Shown piece after piece: positions 1 through 8,372 of a stretch of 64,000 nt of DNA. Within the stretch, counting starts at the first letter, position 1; every line of letters starts with the position of its first letter. Both the position numbers and the translations under genes were made by a program. The stretch is from Caldimonas manganoxidans ATCC BAA-369. GTDB lineage: Bacteria > Pseudomonadota > Gammaproteobacteria > Burkholderiales > Burkholderiaceae_C. The notes beneath the pieces are model-generated. The model was not told where the DNA came from. It was given only the letters and a program-made list of their open reading frames with translations, and made no database searches. The stretch lies in assembly GCF_000381125.1 (NCBI RefSeq), contig NZ_KB905931.1, forward strand, positions 62,001 to 126,000. The letters run 5' to 3'.

Positions 1-55
1 ACTCGTCGGGCAGTTCGCGGATGGGCCGACGCGGGGCAAGAGTGGGAGCATTCAT
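1..55 (-). CDS. mutL: DNA mismatch repair protein MutL, N-terminus only (cut by window edge)
   Basis: Reading leftward from ATG at 55, the frame gives 18 residues ending in PIRELPDE. This is the conserved beginning of MutL, just before the ATP-binding GHKL domain (normally continuing as LISQIAAGEVVERPAS). MutL couples mismatch recognition by MutS to downstream repair. The gene is divergent from the DedA gene, with 61 bases between the start codons. In many proteobacteria mutL sits beside an amidase gene, tsaE and queG; all three lie within 5 kb here, which supports the call. Only the first 18 codons are visible, so intactness cannot be judged. Confidence 0.8.
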   Translation of the reverse strand, partial: MNAPTLAPRRPIRELPDE

Positions 56-102
56 TCACGGGGATTGTAGGTCGGCGCTCCGTCGGGACCCTGCCCGGCG
101 GG

Positions 103-108
103 GATAAT
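103..108 (+). promoter_or_regulatory. candidate -10 box for the DedA gene, near-leaderless
   Basis: GATAAT lies 8 bases before the ATG at 117, inside a small GGGATAATCCC palindrome. Transcription starting about 7 bases after it would give a leader of one or two bases. No convincing -35 is visible. Confidence 0.35.
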
Positions 109-116
109 CCCGCCCC

Positions 117-758
117 ATGGACTGGATCGCCTTCCTGATCGACTTCATCCTGAACGTGGACCACCATCTGGCCCGCTTCGTGGATGCCTATGGGCCTTGG
201 GTGTATGCCCTGCTGTTTGCCATCGTCTTCGTGGAAACCGGGCTGGTGGTCATGCCCTTCCTGCCCGGCGATTCCCTGCTGTTCGTGGTGGGCACGATGT
301 GTGGAGCCGGCTTGATGGACATCCGGCTGTCCATCGGCCTGCTGCTGGTGGCCGCGATCGCGGGCGACCAGGTCAATTACTCCATCGGCCGCTACTTCGG
401 CCCCAAGGTGTTCCAGTGGGAGCAGTCGCGCTTTTTCAACAAACGTGCCTTCAACCAGGCGCATGAGTTCTACGAGCGCTATGGCGGCATCACCATCATC
501 CTGGCGCGCTTCCTGCCATTCGTGCGCACCTTCGCGCCCTTCGTGGCCGGCGTGGCCGACATGAATCGGGCCAAGTTCACGCTGTATAACGTGGTGGGTG
601 CCGTGCTGTGGGTGGTCGGCATCACGCTGGCGGGCTATTTCTTCGGCAACCTCAGCTTCGTCCAGAACAACCTGGAAAAGATCATCTGGGCGCTGATCGT
701 CGTGCCGGGCGTGGTTGCCATGTATGGGGCGTGGAAGGCCAAACGTGCGGCACCCTGA
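117..758 (+). CDS. DedA family inner-membrane protein
   Basis: A 213-residue polytopic membrane protein of the DedA/VTT superfamily, linked in other bacteria to lipid scrambling or undecaprenyl-phosphate recycling and envelope homeostasis. Family features are present in order: an ETGLVVMPFLPGDSLL re-entrant segment near residues 41-56, GDQVNYSIGRYFG near 84-96, and the basic FLPFVRTFAPFVAGV segment near 130-145 containing the conserved arginine. Two hydrophobic helices close the C-terminus. Length is normal for the family. No clear Shine-Dalgarno precedes the ATG, and a possible -10 box lies 8 bases upstream, so the message may be nearly leaderless. The substrate of this paralogue cannot be told from sequence. 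Confidence 0.9.
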   Translation: MDWIAFLIDFILNVDHHLARFVDAYGPWVYALLFAIVFVETGLVVMPFLPGDSLLFVVGTMCGAGLMDIRLSIGLLLVAAIAGDQVNYSIGRYFGPKVFQWEQSRFFNKRAFNQAHEFYERYGGITIILARFLPFVRTFAPFVAGVADMNRAKFTLYNVVGAVLWVVGITLAGYFFGNLSFVQNNLEKIIWALIVVPGVVAMYGAWKAKRAAP

Positions 759-831
759 GGACCATCTGCGGCTGTGTTGCGGCCAGTGCAAGGGCCGGGC
801 CTTCGGCCCTCTCAGAGGGGGGGGAGGTCTG

Positions 832-2478
832 GTGAAATCCTTGGTGCTGTGCTGCGCGATTGGGCTGGCCGCTGTGCTGGGTATGCCGGCGGCCTGGGCC
901 ATGGACCAGACGGCGGGGCCGTCCCAGACGACCCACCGTTTGCTGGTTCGCCTGCATGAGTCGCCCAACGTGGGTCGCTCGGCCCCGCCCAGCGGCGCGC
1001 CGGTGGCAAGGCAAGATCGCACCGCCGAACGCCTGCAGGCGCTGATGGCACGCTTGGCGATCCAGGGGACGCCCAAGCACCGTCTTGGCGATGGCGCCTG
1101 GGTGCTCCGGCTCGACCAGCCCCGCAGTCTGCGCGAGGCCGAGCAGCTGGCCCGCGTGTTGGCGAGCCAACCGGAGGTGGCTGACGTCGGGGTGGACCTG
1201 TGGGTGCGTCCCCAGGCCTTCATTCCGAACGATCCCCACTTTTTCGAGCAATGGGCGTTGCTTCCGCGCGATGCCCGCGTGGCGGGTAGCGCGCATTTCA
1301 GCGATGCATGGAACGTGCCTGGCGCGGCATTCACCGGCTCTCCCTCGGTGATCGTGGCCGTCATCGACACCGGTTGGGTGCCCCATCCGGACCTGGACGG
1401 CGCTGTGCTCGACGGTTATGACTTCGTCTCCTCGGGCAGTATCGACGGGCAGGACGTGGCCGGTGACGGCGATGGCCGCGACGGCGATCCGTTCGACCCG
1501 GGCGACTATTGCGTCCCGCGAGGTGAAGCGTCCTCGTGGCATGGATTGAAGATGACCAGCCTGATCGCCGCGACGATCCACAACGGACGTGGCATCGCCG
1601 GGGCGGCTCCTGGTGTGAGGGTGCAACACATCCGGGCCTTGGGCCGCTGCGGGGGCTGGCTCAGCGATGTGACCGATGCCTTGCGATGGGCCGTGGGCGA
1701 CTCGCTGTCTGGCGTGCCCGACAACCCCAGCGCGGCTCAGGTGCGGGTGGTGAGCTTGAGCTTGGGCTCCGCGCCCGGACTCGATTGCTCCTCCGGCGCA
1801 TATCGGTACGTGCGCGAGGCGGTCGATCGCGCCCGTGCCGCAGGGGTCTTGGTGGTGGCTGCGGCTGGCAACGAGTCCAGCGAGTCGGTCAGCCTGCCTG
1901 CGGGCTGCCCCGGGGTGCTTGCCGTCGGCGCACACACGTCGCAAGGGGATTTGGCCGACTACTCCAATCGCTCGCCACGGCTGAGCTTGACCGCACCGGG
2001 GGGAGGCTGCGGAGCGGGCCCCGGTGCCTTGTGCGACCCCGTTTTGATCCTGACCCTCGGCAACGACGGGGAGAGGGCGCCAGGCCGACCGATGGACCGG
2101 GACCAAACGGGCGGCACCTCGGCGGCCACGCCCTTGGTGGCGGCGACGGCGGCCTTGATGTTTTCGATGAACGAGGCGCTCACCGCCGATCAAGTGCGCA
2201 CGATCTTGACCGAGACCGCGCGCGCCCATCCGGAGGGCAGCTATTGCGCCATCCACCCCGGCATGTGTGGGGCGGGCATGCTCGATGCCGAGGCCGCGGT
2301 GCGGCGCGTGCGTGACGGCCCTTGGCCGGGGTTCGAGCGTGGCGGCGGCGGTGGCGCGCTGTCTTGGGTTTGGACGCTGGCCTTGATCGCTGTGGCGGGC
2401 TGGGCGCAGCGGCTCAGAGTTGCCGGTTGCGCGCCAGCGGCGGGTTCTTCTGGAAGTAGCGGCGGATGCCGTTCATGA
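832..2478 (+). CDS. secreted S8 (subtilisin-like) serine peptidase with GlyGly-CTERM-like tail
   Basis: I start it at GTG 832 (548 residues), preceded by a G-rich Shine-Dalgarno; this gives a clean signal peptide ending AAWA. The catalytic triad is Asp179 (in VIDTG), His237 (in WHGLKM) and Ser430 (in GTSAATP). The usual HGTHVAG block around the histidine is altered to HGLKMTS. The C-terminus has a run of five glycines (504-508), a hydrophobic helix (about 509-528) and arginines, which matches the GlyGly-CTERM sorting signal cut by rhombosortase in type II secretion systems. The frame then continues 19 more residues and runs 65 bases into the oppositely oriented amiC. It separates amiC from mutL, normally close neighbours. 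Confidence 0.85.
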   Translation: MKSLVLCCAIGLAAVLGMPAAWAMDQTAGPSQTTHRLLVRLHESPNVGRSAPPSGAPVARQDRTAERLQALMARLAIQGTPKHRLGDGAWVLRLDQPRSLREAEQLARVLASQPEVADVGVDLWVRPQAFIPNDPHFFEQWALLPRDARVAGSAHFSDAWNVPGAAFTGSPSVIVAVIDTGWVPHPDLDGAVLDGYDFVSSGSIDGQDVAGDGDGRDGDPFDPGDYCVPRGEASSWHGLKMTSLIAATIHNGRGIAGAAPGVRVQHIRALGRCGGWLSDVTDALRWAVGDSLSGVPDNPSAAQVRVVSLSLGSAPGLDCSSGAYRYVREAVDRARAAGVLVVAAAGNESSESVSLPAGCPGVLAVGAHTSQGDLADYSNRSPRLSLTAPGGGCGAGPGALCDPVLILTLGNDGERAPGRPMDRDQTGGTSAATPLVAATAALMFSMNEALTADQVRTILTETARAHPEGSYCAIHPGMCGAGMLDAEAAVRRVRDGPWPGFERGGGGGALSWVWTLALIAVAGWAQRLRVAGCAPAAGSSGSSGGCRS

Positions 2479-3739
2479 GCGCGTCGGCCAGTTGATCCTG
2501 GTACTCGGCCGAGCGCAGCTGCTGCTCCTCTTCCCGGTTGGAGATGAAGGCGGTCTCCACCAAGATGGACGGAATGTCCGGCGCCTTGAGCACGGCGAAA
2601 CCGGCTTGCTCGACCCGGGGTTTGTGCAGCCGCCCGATCTTTCCGATGTGACCGAGCACCGCGCTGCCCAGCTTGAGGCTGTCGTTGATCTGGGCGGTGG
2701 TGGACATGTCCATCAACGCGCGCAGCACATGAGCGTCGCTGTGCTTCACGTTCACGCCGCCCACGATGTCGGCGGCATTTTCCTTGTTGGCCAGCCAACG
2801 CGCTGCCTCGCTGGTGGCTCCGCGTTCAGACAAGGCATACACCGAGGCGCCCCGTGCATTGGGGTTGGTGAAGGCATCGGCATGGATCGAGATGAACAGG
2901 TCGGCCTGCACCCGGCGGGCCTTCTCGACGCGCTGACGCAAGGGCACGAAGAAGTCGGCATCCCGTGTCATCATCGCGCGCATGTTCGGCTCGGCATTGA
3001 TGCGGTCGCGCAGCCGCCGGGCGATGGCCAGCACCACGTCTTTTTCGCGCGTGCCGGCCGGACCGATCGCGCCGGGGTCCTCGCCACCATGGCCTGGGTC
3101 CAAGGCCACGATGATCAGGCGGTTCACACGGCTGCGCTGGCCAGCCTCGGCATCGCTGCGACGGCTCGCCGGCGGGTTCGGAGCCGCCGCCACCGCAGGC
3201 GGGGTCGTGTGGTTGCCGCGGCCGATGCGATCGATGAACTCGCCCAGCGCGTCGTTCAGCGCGGCCTGGGCCCGGCGTTCGGCCTCTTCTTTCTCGCGGA
3301 TCAAGGCCATCAGCGGGTCGATCGGCACGGTCGGGTACAGATCGAAGACCAGGCGGTGCTGGTAGTCGGCCACCGGGGCGAGGGTGAAGACCTGCGGTGC
3401 GATCGGCTGCTTGAGGTCGATCACCAAGCGCACGATGCGCGGCTGGTTCTGTCCCACCCGCACTCCGGCGATGTAGGGGTCGTCTGCGCGCACCTTGCCG
3501 ACGATCTCGCGCAGTGTGGGGCTGAGTTCGAGCCCGTCCACATCGACCACCAGCCGGTCGGGTTGGCTGGTGACGAAATGGCGTGCCTGCAAAGGGGTGT
3601 CGCTTTCCAAGGTCACGCGGGTGTAGTCAGGGGCAGGCCACACGCGCACGGCCACGATGGTCGCCCCCCAGGCGATGTCGCTGGCGCCCAACAGCAGCAC
3701 GAGGCTGCCGGCGCGATGGAGAAAGTGCCGCCGCTTCAT
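2414..3739 (-). CDS. amiC: N-acetylmuramoyl-L-alanine amidase (AmiC type)
   Basis: A periplasmic zinc amidase of 441 residues that cleaves septal peptidoglycan during daughter-cell separation. The start at 3739 gives a twin-arginine signal (MKRRHFLHR plus hydrophobic stretch), as in E. coli AmiC. An AMIN domain follows (about residues 35-150), then a charged, proline-rich linker, then the Amidase_3 catalytic domain with zinc-ligand motifs ALDPGHGGEDPG, FISIHADAF and the catalytic glutamate in ILVETAFISN. Its start overlaps the tsaE stop in an ATGA junction, so the two are translationally coupled. The last 65 bases overlap the convergent subtilase gene. No adjacent EnvC/NlpD activator gene is in view. 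Confidence 0.93.
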   Translation of the reverse strand: MKRRHFLHRAGSLVLLLGASDIAWGATIVAVRVWPAPDYTRVTLESDTPLQARHFVTSQPDRLVVDVDGLELSPTLREIVGKVRADDPYIAGVRVGQNQPRIVRLVIDLKQPIAPQVFTLAPVADYQHRLVFDLYPTVPIDPLMALIREKEEAERRAQAALNDALGEFIDRIGRGNHTTPPAVAAAPNPPASRRSDAEAGQRSRVNRLIIVALDPGHGGEDPGAIGPAGTREKDVVLAIARRLRDRINAEPNMRAMMTRDADFFVPLRQRVEKARRVQADLFISIHADAFTNPNARGASVYALSERGATSEAARWLANKENAADIVGGVNVKHSDAHVLRALMDMSTTAQINDSLKLGSAVLGHIGKIGRLHKPRVEQAGFAVLKAPDIPSILVETAFISNREEEQQLRSAEYQDQLADALMNGIRRYFQKNPPLARNRQL

Positions 3740-4206
3740 CCGAGCAAGGCGGCGCCGCGGGGGGTGTAGGCGCTGATCATGACCTCGCGTTGATCGCCAT
3801 CGCCGGGGCGCAGTTCCATGCGCCAGTCCGGCACCGGCAGCAGGCCGGCGGCCCGGTCGGGCCATTCCACGAGCTTCAGACCCGGTCCGGTGAGGATCTC
3901 CCGCAGGCCGGCATCTTCCCACTCGCTCGGGTCGTTGAAGCGGTACAGATCGAAGTGCCAGGCTTGCAGATCGGGCAGGGTATAGGGCTCCATCACTGCG
4001 TAGGTGGGGCTCTTGATGCGGCCCGTGGCGCCCAGCGCGCGCAACAGGTGGCGCACGAAGGTGGTCTTGCCGGCGCCCAGTGGACCGTGCAATTCGATGA
4101 AGGCCTCGCGCAATTCACCGCGCCGCGCCAAGGCCTGCGCAAAGGCTTCGCAGGCCGCTTCATCCGGCCACTGGAGATGGGAGCTTCCTAGAATCGTCGA
4201 ATGCAT
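3736..4206 (-). CDS. tsaE: tRNA threonylcarbamoyladenosine biosynthesis ATPase TsaE
   Basis: A 156-residue P-loop ATPase that works with TsaB and TsaD in forming t6A at position 37 of ANN-decoding tRNAs. The Walker A motif is GPLGAGKTTFVRHLL (about residues 39-53), followed by SPTYAVMEPY and a Walker B-like HFDLYRF, then LVEWPDRA, all typical of TsaE. The start codon at 4206 shares the palindrome ATGCAT with the queG start on the other strand. Downstream it is coupled to amiC. The order queG/tsaE/amidase/mutL is widely conserved in proteobacteria. Confidence 0.92.
   Translation of the reverse strand: MHSTILGSSHLQWPDEAACEAFAQALARRGELREAFIELHGPLGAGKTTFVRHLLRALGATGRIKSPTYAVMEPYTLPDLQAWHFDLYRFNDPSEWEDAGLREILTGPGLKLVEWPDRAAGLLPVPDWRMELRPGDGDQREVMISAYTPRGAALLG
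4189..4194 (+). promoter_or_regulatory. candidate -10 box of queG implying a leaderless transcript
   Basis: TAGAAT ends 6 bases before the queG ATG (4201), so a start site at the usual distance falls on the A of the start codon. This agrees with the absence of a Shine-Dalgarno. The same hexamer stands before several other genes in the window. Confidence 0.45.
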
Positions 4207-5292
4207 CAAGACCGTGTCATCGACCCCGCCGCTTTGCTGCTGCAATTGCGCCACTGGGCCCATGAGCTGGGATTTTCCCAGATCGGGGTGGCCGGTGTCG
4301 ACCTCCGTCATGCCGAGCCTGGCTTGCGCGCTTGGTTGGAGGCCGGCTTTCACGGCGAGATGCACTACATGGCCGCCCACGGCATGAAGCGTGCGCGCCC
4401 GGCGGAATTGGTGCCGGGCACGGTCAGCGTGATCACCGCCCGCATGGACTATCTGCCCGCCAGCGCCCCCCCGGGTTGGCAGGCCGTGGAATGGGATCGC
4501 TTGCACCGTGCGCCGCAGCAGGCCAATGTCTCACTGTATGCGCGTGGGCGTGACTACCACAAGGTGCTGCGAAGCCGGCTGCAAGCCTTGGCCGAACGGC
4601 TGGCGCAGGCGGTCGGGCCCTTGGGTCATCGGGTCTTCACCGATTCGGCGCCGGTGCTCGAAGTCGAGTTGGCGTCGCGCAGCGGCCTGGGCTGGCGGGG
4701 CAAGCACACTTTGCTGCTGTCACGCCAGGCCGGCTCGACATTCTTTCTCGGCGAGATCTATGTGGACTTGGCGCTGCCGCCCACCCCGTCCACCTCGTCG
4801 CACTGCGGGTCCTGCCGGGCCTGCCTGGACGTGTGCCCCACGCAGGCGATTGTGGCGCCCTACCGGCTCGATGCCCGGCGCTGCATCTCTTATCTCACGA
4901 TCGAACATCCCGGTCCGATCCCGGTGGAGCTGCGCGCGGCGATCGGCAACCGCATCTATGGCTGCGACGATTGCCAGCTCGTGTGTCCGTGGAACAAATT
5001 CGCGCAACATGCCGTCGTGCCCGACTTCGAGCCGCGCCCGATCTGGGCGCAGGCCACCCTGCTGGAGTTGTTCGCCTGGGACGAGGCGCGGTTTTTGAAG
5101 CTGACCGAAGGCAGCCCGATCCGCCGCATCGGCCATGAGCGTTGGATGCGCAACCTCGCGGTGGCCTTGGGCAATGCGTGGCGCATCACGGGCGATGCGG
5201 CCCTGCGCCAGGCCTTGCAGGCGCGCCGCGAGACGGCCAGCCCGCTGGTGCGCGAACACATCGATTGGGCCTTGGCGCAGCGTGCACCATGA
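4201..5292 (+). CDS. queG: epoxyqueuosine reductase QueG
   Basis: Cobalamin- and Fe-S-dependent enzyme (363 residues) that reduces epoxyqueuosine to queuosine at tRNA position 34. The N-terminal cobalamin-binding part contains FHGEMHYMAAHGMKRARP and the DSAPVLEVELASRSGLGWRGKHT block typical of QueG. Two 4Fe-4S motifs follow: a CxxCxxCxxxC set beginning at Cys202 and a second group beginning at Cys255 (CDDCQLVCP). The C-terminus carries the HEAT-like EHIDWAL segment. Length is normal. It starts inside an ATGCAT shared with tsaE and ends 6 bases before the convergent AEC transporter gene. The cobalamin operon near 54 kb may help supply its cofactor. Confidence 0.95.
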   Translation: MHQDRVIDPAALLLQLRHWAHELGFSQIGVAGVDLRHAEPGLRAWLEAGFHGEMHYMAAHGMKRARPAELVPGTVSVITARMDYLPASAPPGWQAVEWDRLHRAPQQANVSLYARGRDYHKVLRSRLQALAERLAQAVGPLGHRVFTDSAPVLEVELASRSGLGWRGKHTLLLSRQAGSTFFLGEIYVDLALPPTPSTSSHCGSCRACLDVCPTQAIVAPYRLDARRCISYLTIEHPGPIPVELRAAIGNRIYGCDDCQLVCPWNKFAQHAVVPDFEPRPIWAQATLLELFAWDEARFLKLTEGSPIRRIGHERWMRNLAVALGNAWRITGDAALRQALQARRETASPLVREHIDWALAQRAP

Positions 5293-5298
5293 GGGCCA

Positions 5299-6204
5299 TC
5301 AGCTCTGCATCCATCGCAAGGCTGCCAGCCACCATGGGATCGAGGCCATGCCCAGCAAGGTCGAGACGGTGACCAACCCGGCCACATAACTGCCATGGCC
5401 GCCCATGCGAGCGGCCAGCACATAGGCACTGGAGGCCGTGGGCATCGCGGCGAAAGCCACCACCACCGGGTGCTGCGCGGCGGGCAGCCCCAGCAGTTGC
5501 ACCAAGGCCAGAGCCACCAGCGGCAGTCCCGCATGCCGGATGCCCAGCAAACCGGCGGCCAAGCCCGGGCCGGCCCTCAAGCCGCCGAGCTGCAGCCCTG
5601 CGCCCACGGCCATCAGACCCAGCGGCAGGGCGGCTTGGCCGATGCGTTGGACGGTGACAGCCACGGGATCGGCCAGCTGCAGCCCGCACAAATTGGCGAC
5701 GAGCCCTCCTACGGTGGCCAGGATGAGCGGGTTGCGCACGATTTCGCGCCAAAAACCGTGGCCACCATGGCGTGCCAGCGGATACACCGCAGCGAAGTTG
5801 CACAAGGGCACGGCCAGGGCCACCAACAGCGCGGTCCACGTCACCCCTGCCGGGCCGGCGAGTTTGTCAGCCAAGGCCAGCGCCACGTAAGAGTTGAAGC
5901 GAAACGCCACCTGAGCGCCCGAGGCATGCAGCCGCGCATCCACGCCCGGCAGCCGCCCCAGCCCATAGGCCGCGGCAATGCCCGCGCCGACGATGCACAG
6001 ACCGGCGGCGGCCAGCGGCAACATGGTCTGGAATTCCAGCGGGCTGCGGACGATGGAGTAGAACAGCAGCACCGGGAACAACAAGTAGTACACGAGCCGC
6101 TCGACGGCATCCCACACGGTGCGGTTCAGCGCCGTATGGCGGCACAGCACAAAGCCGCAGACGATCAACAGAAAGTCTGGCAGCAACAGCACGACATCAT
6201 TCAT
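5299..6204 (-). CDS. AEC family (auxin efflux carrier-like) membrane transporter
   Basis: A 301-residue polytopic protein of the AEC/malonate-carrier type, with about ten hydrophobic helices in two halves separated by a basic loop (about residues 145-160). It opens with [20 protein letters not shown]. The second half contains the conserved [15 protein letters not shown] and the region [14 protein letters not shown]. Such proteins move small carboxylates or amino acid derivatives, but the substrate cannot be inferred. It is transcribed toward queG (6-base gap) and away from the TctC-type gene, with a 186-base intergenic region that must hold both promoters. Confidence 0.82.
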   Translation of the reverse strand: MNDVVLLLPDFLLIVCGFVLCRHTALNRTVWDAVERLVYYLLFPVLLFYSIVRSPLEFQTMLPLAAAGLCIVGAGIAAAYGLGRLPGVDARLHASGAQVAFRFNSYVALALADKLAGPAGVTWTALLVALAVPLCNFAAVYPLARHGGHGFWREIVRNPLILATVGGLVANLCGLQLADPVAVTVQRIGQAALPLGLMAVGAGLQLGGLRAGPGLAAGLLGIRHAGLPLVALALVQLLGLPAAQHPVVVAFAAMPTASSAYVLAARMGGHGSYVAGLVTVSTLLGMASIPWWLAALRWMQS

Positions 6205-6390
6205 CGATTGATCGCAGCACCACGGTACGCCCAGTTGCGCAGTGTGCCAGCGGCCCAACGCCACTGCGGGACATCCCGATACGTAATCTCCACAGTGGCC
6301 GAAGGTGCCGTGCCCATCAAGACGTATCATCGGGCCACGCGCTTCATTCATTCCTATTCATTTGCTTTCGTTGCCCAGAAGGAGACTTTC

Positions 6391-7365
6391 ATGCAGCGTC
6401 GACACCTGATCGCCGCCCTGGCCCTGCCGGCTGCCCTCGCGTTTGCGGGGGCGGCTTGGAGTCAAGCGTATCCGTCCAAGCCGGTGCGGCTGATCGTGCC
6501 TTTTGCTCCCGGGGGCACCACGGACATCATTGCCCGGATCATCGCGGACAAGATCCAAGGTCCCTTCGGGCAACCGATGGTGGTGGACAACCGCGGTGGC
6601 GGTGGCGGCTTGATCGGGGCGGCCGAGATCGTGCGTGCGCAGCCCGACGGCTACACCCTGGGCATGGCCACGGTGTCGACCACCGCGTCCAACCCGGCCA
6701 TCAATCCCAAGACGCCATACAACCCGCTGACCGACTTCACTTCCATCATCAACATCGCGGCCACGCCCAACGTGATTGCGGTGCATCCCTCTTTCCCGGC
6801 CAAGGACTACAAGACCTTCCTGCAGGTGCTCAAGGCCAACCCGGGCAAGTTCAGTTATTCCAGCTCTGGCACAGGCGGCATCGGTCATCTGCAGATGGAA
6901 TTGTTCAAGTCGCTGTCGGGCACCTTCATCACGCACATTCCCTACCGTGGCGCGGGCCCGGCGCTCAATGACACCGTGGCTGGACAGGTGCCGATGATTT
7001 TCGACAACCTGCCCTCGGCGCTGCCCTTCATCAAGGACGGCCGCTTGGTGCCCATCGTCGTGGCCGCCCCCGAGCGCCTGCCGGTCCTGCCCAATGTGCC
7101 CACCTTCAAGGAGGTGGGCCTGGAGCCGGTCAACCGCATGGCCTACTATGGCATCCATGGGCCCAAGGGCTTGCCCAAGGAAGTGGTGGACAAGGTCAAT
7201 GCCGCCGTGCGCCAGACGCTGCAAGACCCCGAAGTGCGCCGCCGCATCGAGGCCACCGGCTCGATCATCGTGGGCAACACGCCTGAGCAGTTTGCTGCCC
7301 AGACCAAGGCCGAGTTCGAGGTCTACAAACAGGTGGTGGACAAGCAAAAGCTCAAGCTTGATTGA
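6391..7365 (+). CDS. Bug/TctC family tripartite tricarboxylate transporter substrate-binding protein
   Basis: A periplasmic solute receptor (324 residues) of the Bordetella uptake gene family, greatly expanded in Burkholderiales. The start at 6391 follows an AAGGAG Shine-Dalgarno and gives a signal peptide ending AWSQA. Mature features are [16 protein letters not shown] near residues 26-41, the [20 protein letters not shown] block near 70-90 and [13 protein letters not shown] near 150. No TctA/TctB membrane genes are adjacent, which is usual for the many orphan Bug proteins, so the ligand is unknown. A rho-independent terminator follows directly. Confidence 0.9.
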   Translation: MQRRHLIAALALPAALAFAGAAWSQAYPSKPVRLIVPFAPGGTTDIIARIIADKIQGPFGQPMVVDNRGGGGGLIGAAEIVRAQPDGYTLGMATVSTTASNPAINPKTPYNPLTDFTSIINIAATPNVIAVHPSFPAKDYKTFLQVLKANPGKFSYSSSGTGGIGHLQMELFKSLSGTFITHIPYRGAGPALNDTVAGQVPMIFDNLPSALPFIKDGRLVPIVVAAPERLPVLPNVPTFKEVGLEPVNRMAYYGIHGPKGLPKEVVDKVNAAVRQTLQDPEVRRRIEATGSIIVGNTPEQFAAQTKAEFEVYKQVVDKQKLKLD

Positions 7366-7392
7366 ACCGGCTCCGCGCTGCGTTTGACGACC

Positions 7393-7419
7393 GGCCGTCG
7401 CCCTGGGGCGACGGCCTTT
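7393..7419 (+). terminator. rho-independent terminator after the Bug gene
   Basis: A perfect 10-bp stem (GGCCGTCGCC / GGCGACGGCC) with a CTGG loop and TTT. It ends only 4 bases before the xerD ATG, so the 3' arm occupies the place where the xerD ribosome-binding site would be. Confidence 0.75.
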
Positions 7420-7423
7420 GTCC

Positions 7424-8323
7424 ATGTCTGCACTGACCGAAAGCCTGGAGAGCATCGATCGCTTTGCCGATGCGCTGTGGGTGGAAGAAGGACTGTCGGC
7501 CCTGACGTTGGCGGCCTACCGGCGAGACCTCACGCTGTATGCCCGCTGGCTCGACCGCCAAGTCGGCAAGTCCCTCGATAGCACCACCGAGACCGATCTA
7601 CGCGCCTATGCCGTGCATCGGGCACAGACCAAGGCCAGCACGGCCAACCGGCAACTGACGGTATTTCGGCGATACTTTCGCTGGGCCTTGCGGGAGGGGC
7701 GCGTCCAGGCCGATCCCACCTTGCGCCTGGAAGCTGCCCGCCAACCCTTGCGCGTGCCCAAGACCTTGAGCGAAGCCCAGGTCGAGGCTTTGCTGCAGGC
7801 TCCTGACACGGCCACGCCCTTGGGCCTGCGCGACCGCACCATGCTGGAGCTGATGTATGCCAGCGGCCTGCGCGTGAGCGAACTGGTCACGCTCAAGACC
7901 GTGCATGTCGGCTTGGACGAAGGCGTGCTGCGCGTGCTGGGCAAGGGCGCGCGCGAGCGCCTTGTGCCCTTTGGGGAAGAGGCCCATGTCTGGCTGGTGC
8001 GCTACTTGGCCGAATCGCGTCCGCTCATCCTGGGTGGACGTGCGGCACGCGACCTGTTCGTCACGCAGCGCGGCGAGGGCATGACCCGCCAGATGTTCTG
8101 GACGCTGGTGAAGAAATATGCGCGCCAGGCTGGCATCACTCAGCCGCTGTCGCCGCACACCCTGCGGCATGCCTTCGCCACCCACCTGCTCAACCACGGC
8201 GCGGACCTTCGCGCCGTGCAGATGCTGCTGGGGCATGCCGACATTTCGACCACGCAGATCTATACCCACGTGGCCCGTGAGCGGCTGCGCCAGCTGCATG
8301 CGAAGCATCATCCGCGCGGATGA
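7424..8323 (+). CDS. xerD: site-specific tyrosine recombinase XerD
   Basis: Chromosome-dimer resolution recombinase acting at dif with XerC, 299 residues. An N-terminal SAM-like core-binding domain (about 10-95) precedes the catalytic domain. The catalytic set is complete: Arg150 (ASGLRVSEL), Lys174 (VLGKGARER), His245 and Arg248 (PHTLRHAFATHLL), His271 (LLGHADISTTQIY) and nucleophile Tyr280. I use ATG 7424; an in-frame TTG two codons upstream is possible. No Shine-Dalgarno lies between the start and the terminator hairpin just upstream. A bidirectional terminator begins at the stop codon. Confidence 0.94.
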   Translation: MSALTESLESIDRFADALWVEEGLSALTLAAYRRDLTLYARWLDRQVGKSLDSTTETDLRAYAVHRAQTKASTANRQLTVFRRYFRWALREGRVQADPTLRLEAARQPLRVPKTLSEAQVEALLQAPDTATPLGLRDRTMLELMYASGLRVSELVTLKTVHVGLDEGVLRVLGKGARERLVPFGEEAHVWLVRYLAESRPLILGGRAARDLFVTQRGEGMTRQMFWTLVKKYARQAGITQPLSPHTLRHAFATHLLNHGADLRAVQMLLGHADISTTQIYTHVARERLRQLHAKHHPRG

Positions 8324-8325
8324 AA

Positions 8326-8351
8326 AAAAGCCGGCCTTGTGGCCGGCTTTT
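8326..8351. terminator. bidirectional rho-independent terminator between xerD and the porin gene
   Basis: AAAAGCCGGCC, a TTGT loop and GGCCGGCTTTT form an 11-bp stem with an A-tract on one side and a T-tract on the other. It serves both convergent genes and begins directly after the xerD stop codon. Confidence 0.85.
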
Positions 8352-8372
8352 CGAGATCAGGCCGAAGCGCGA

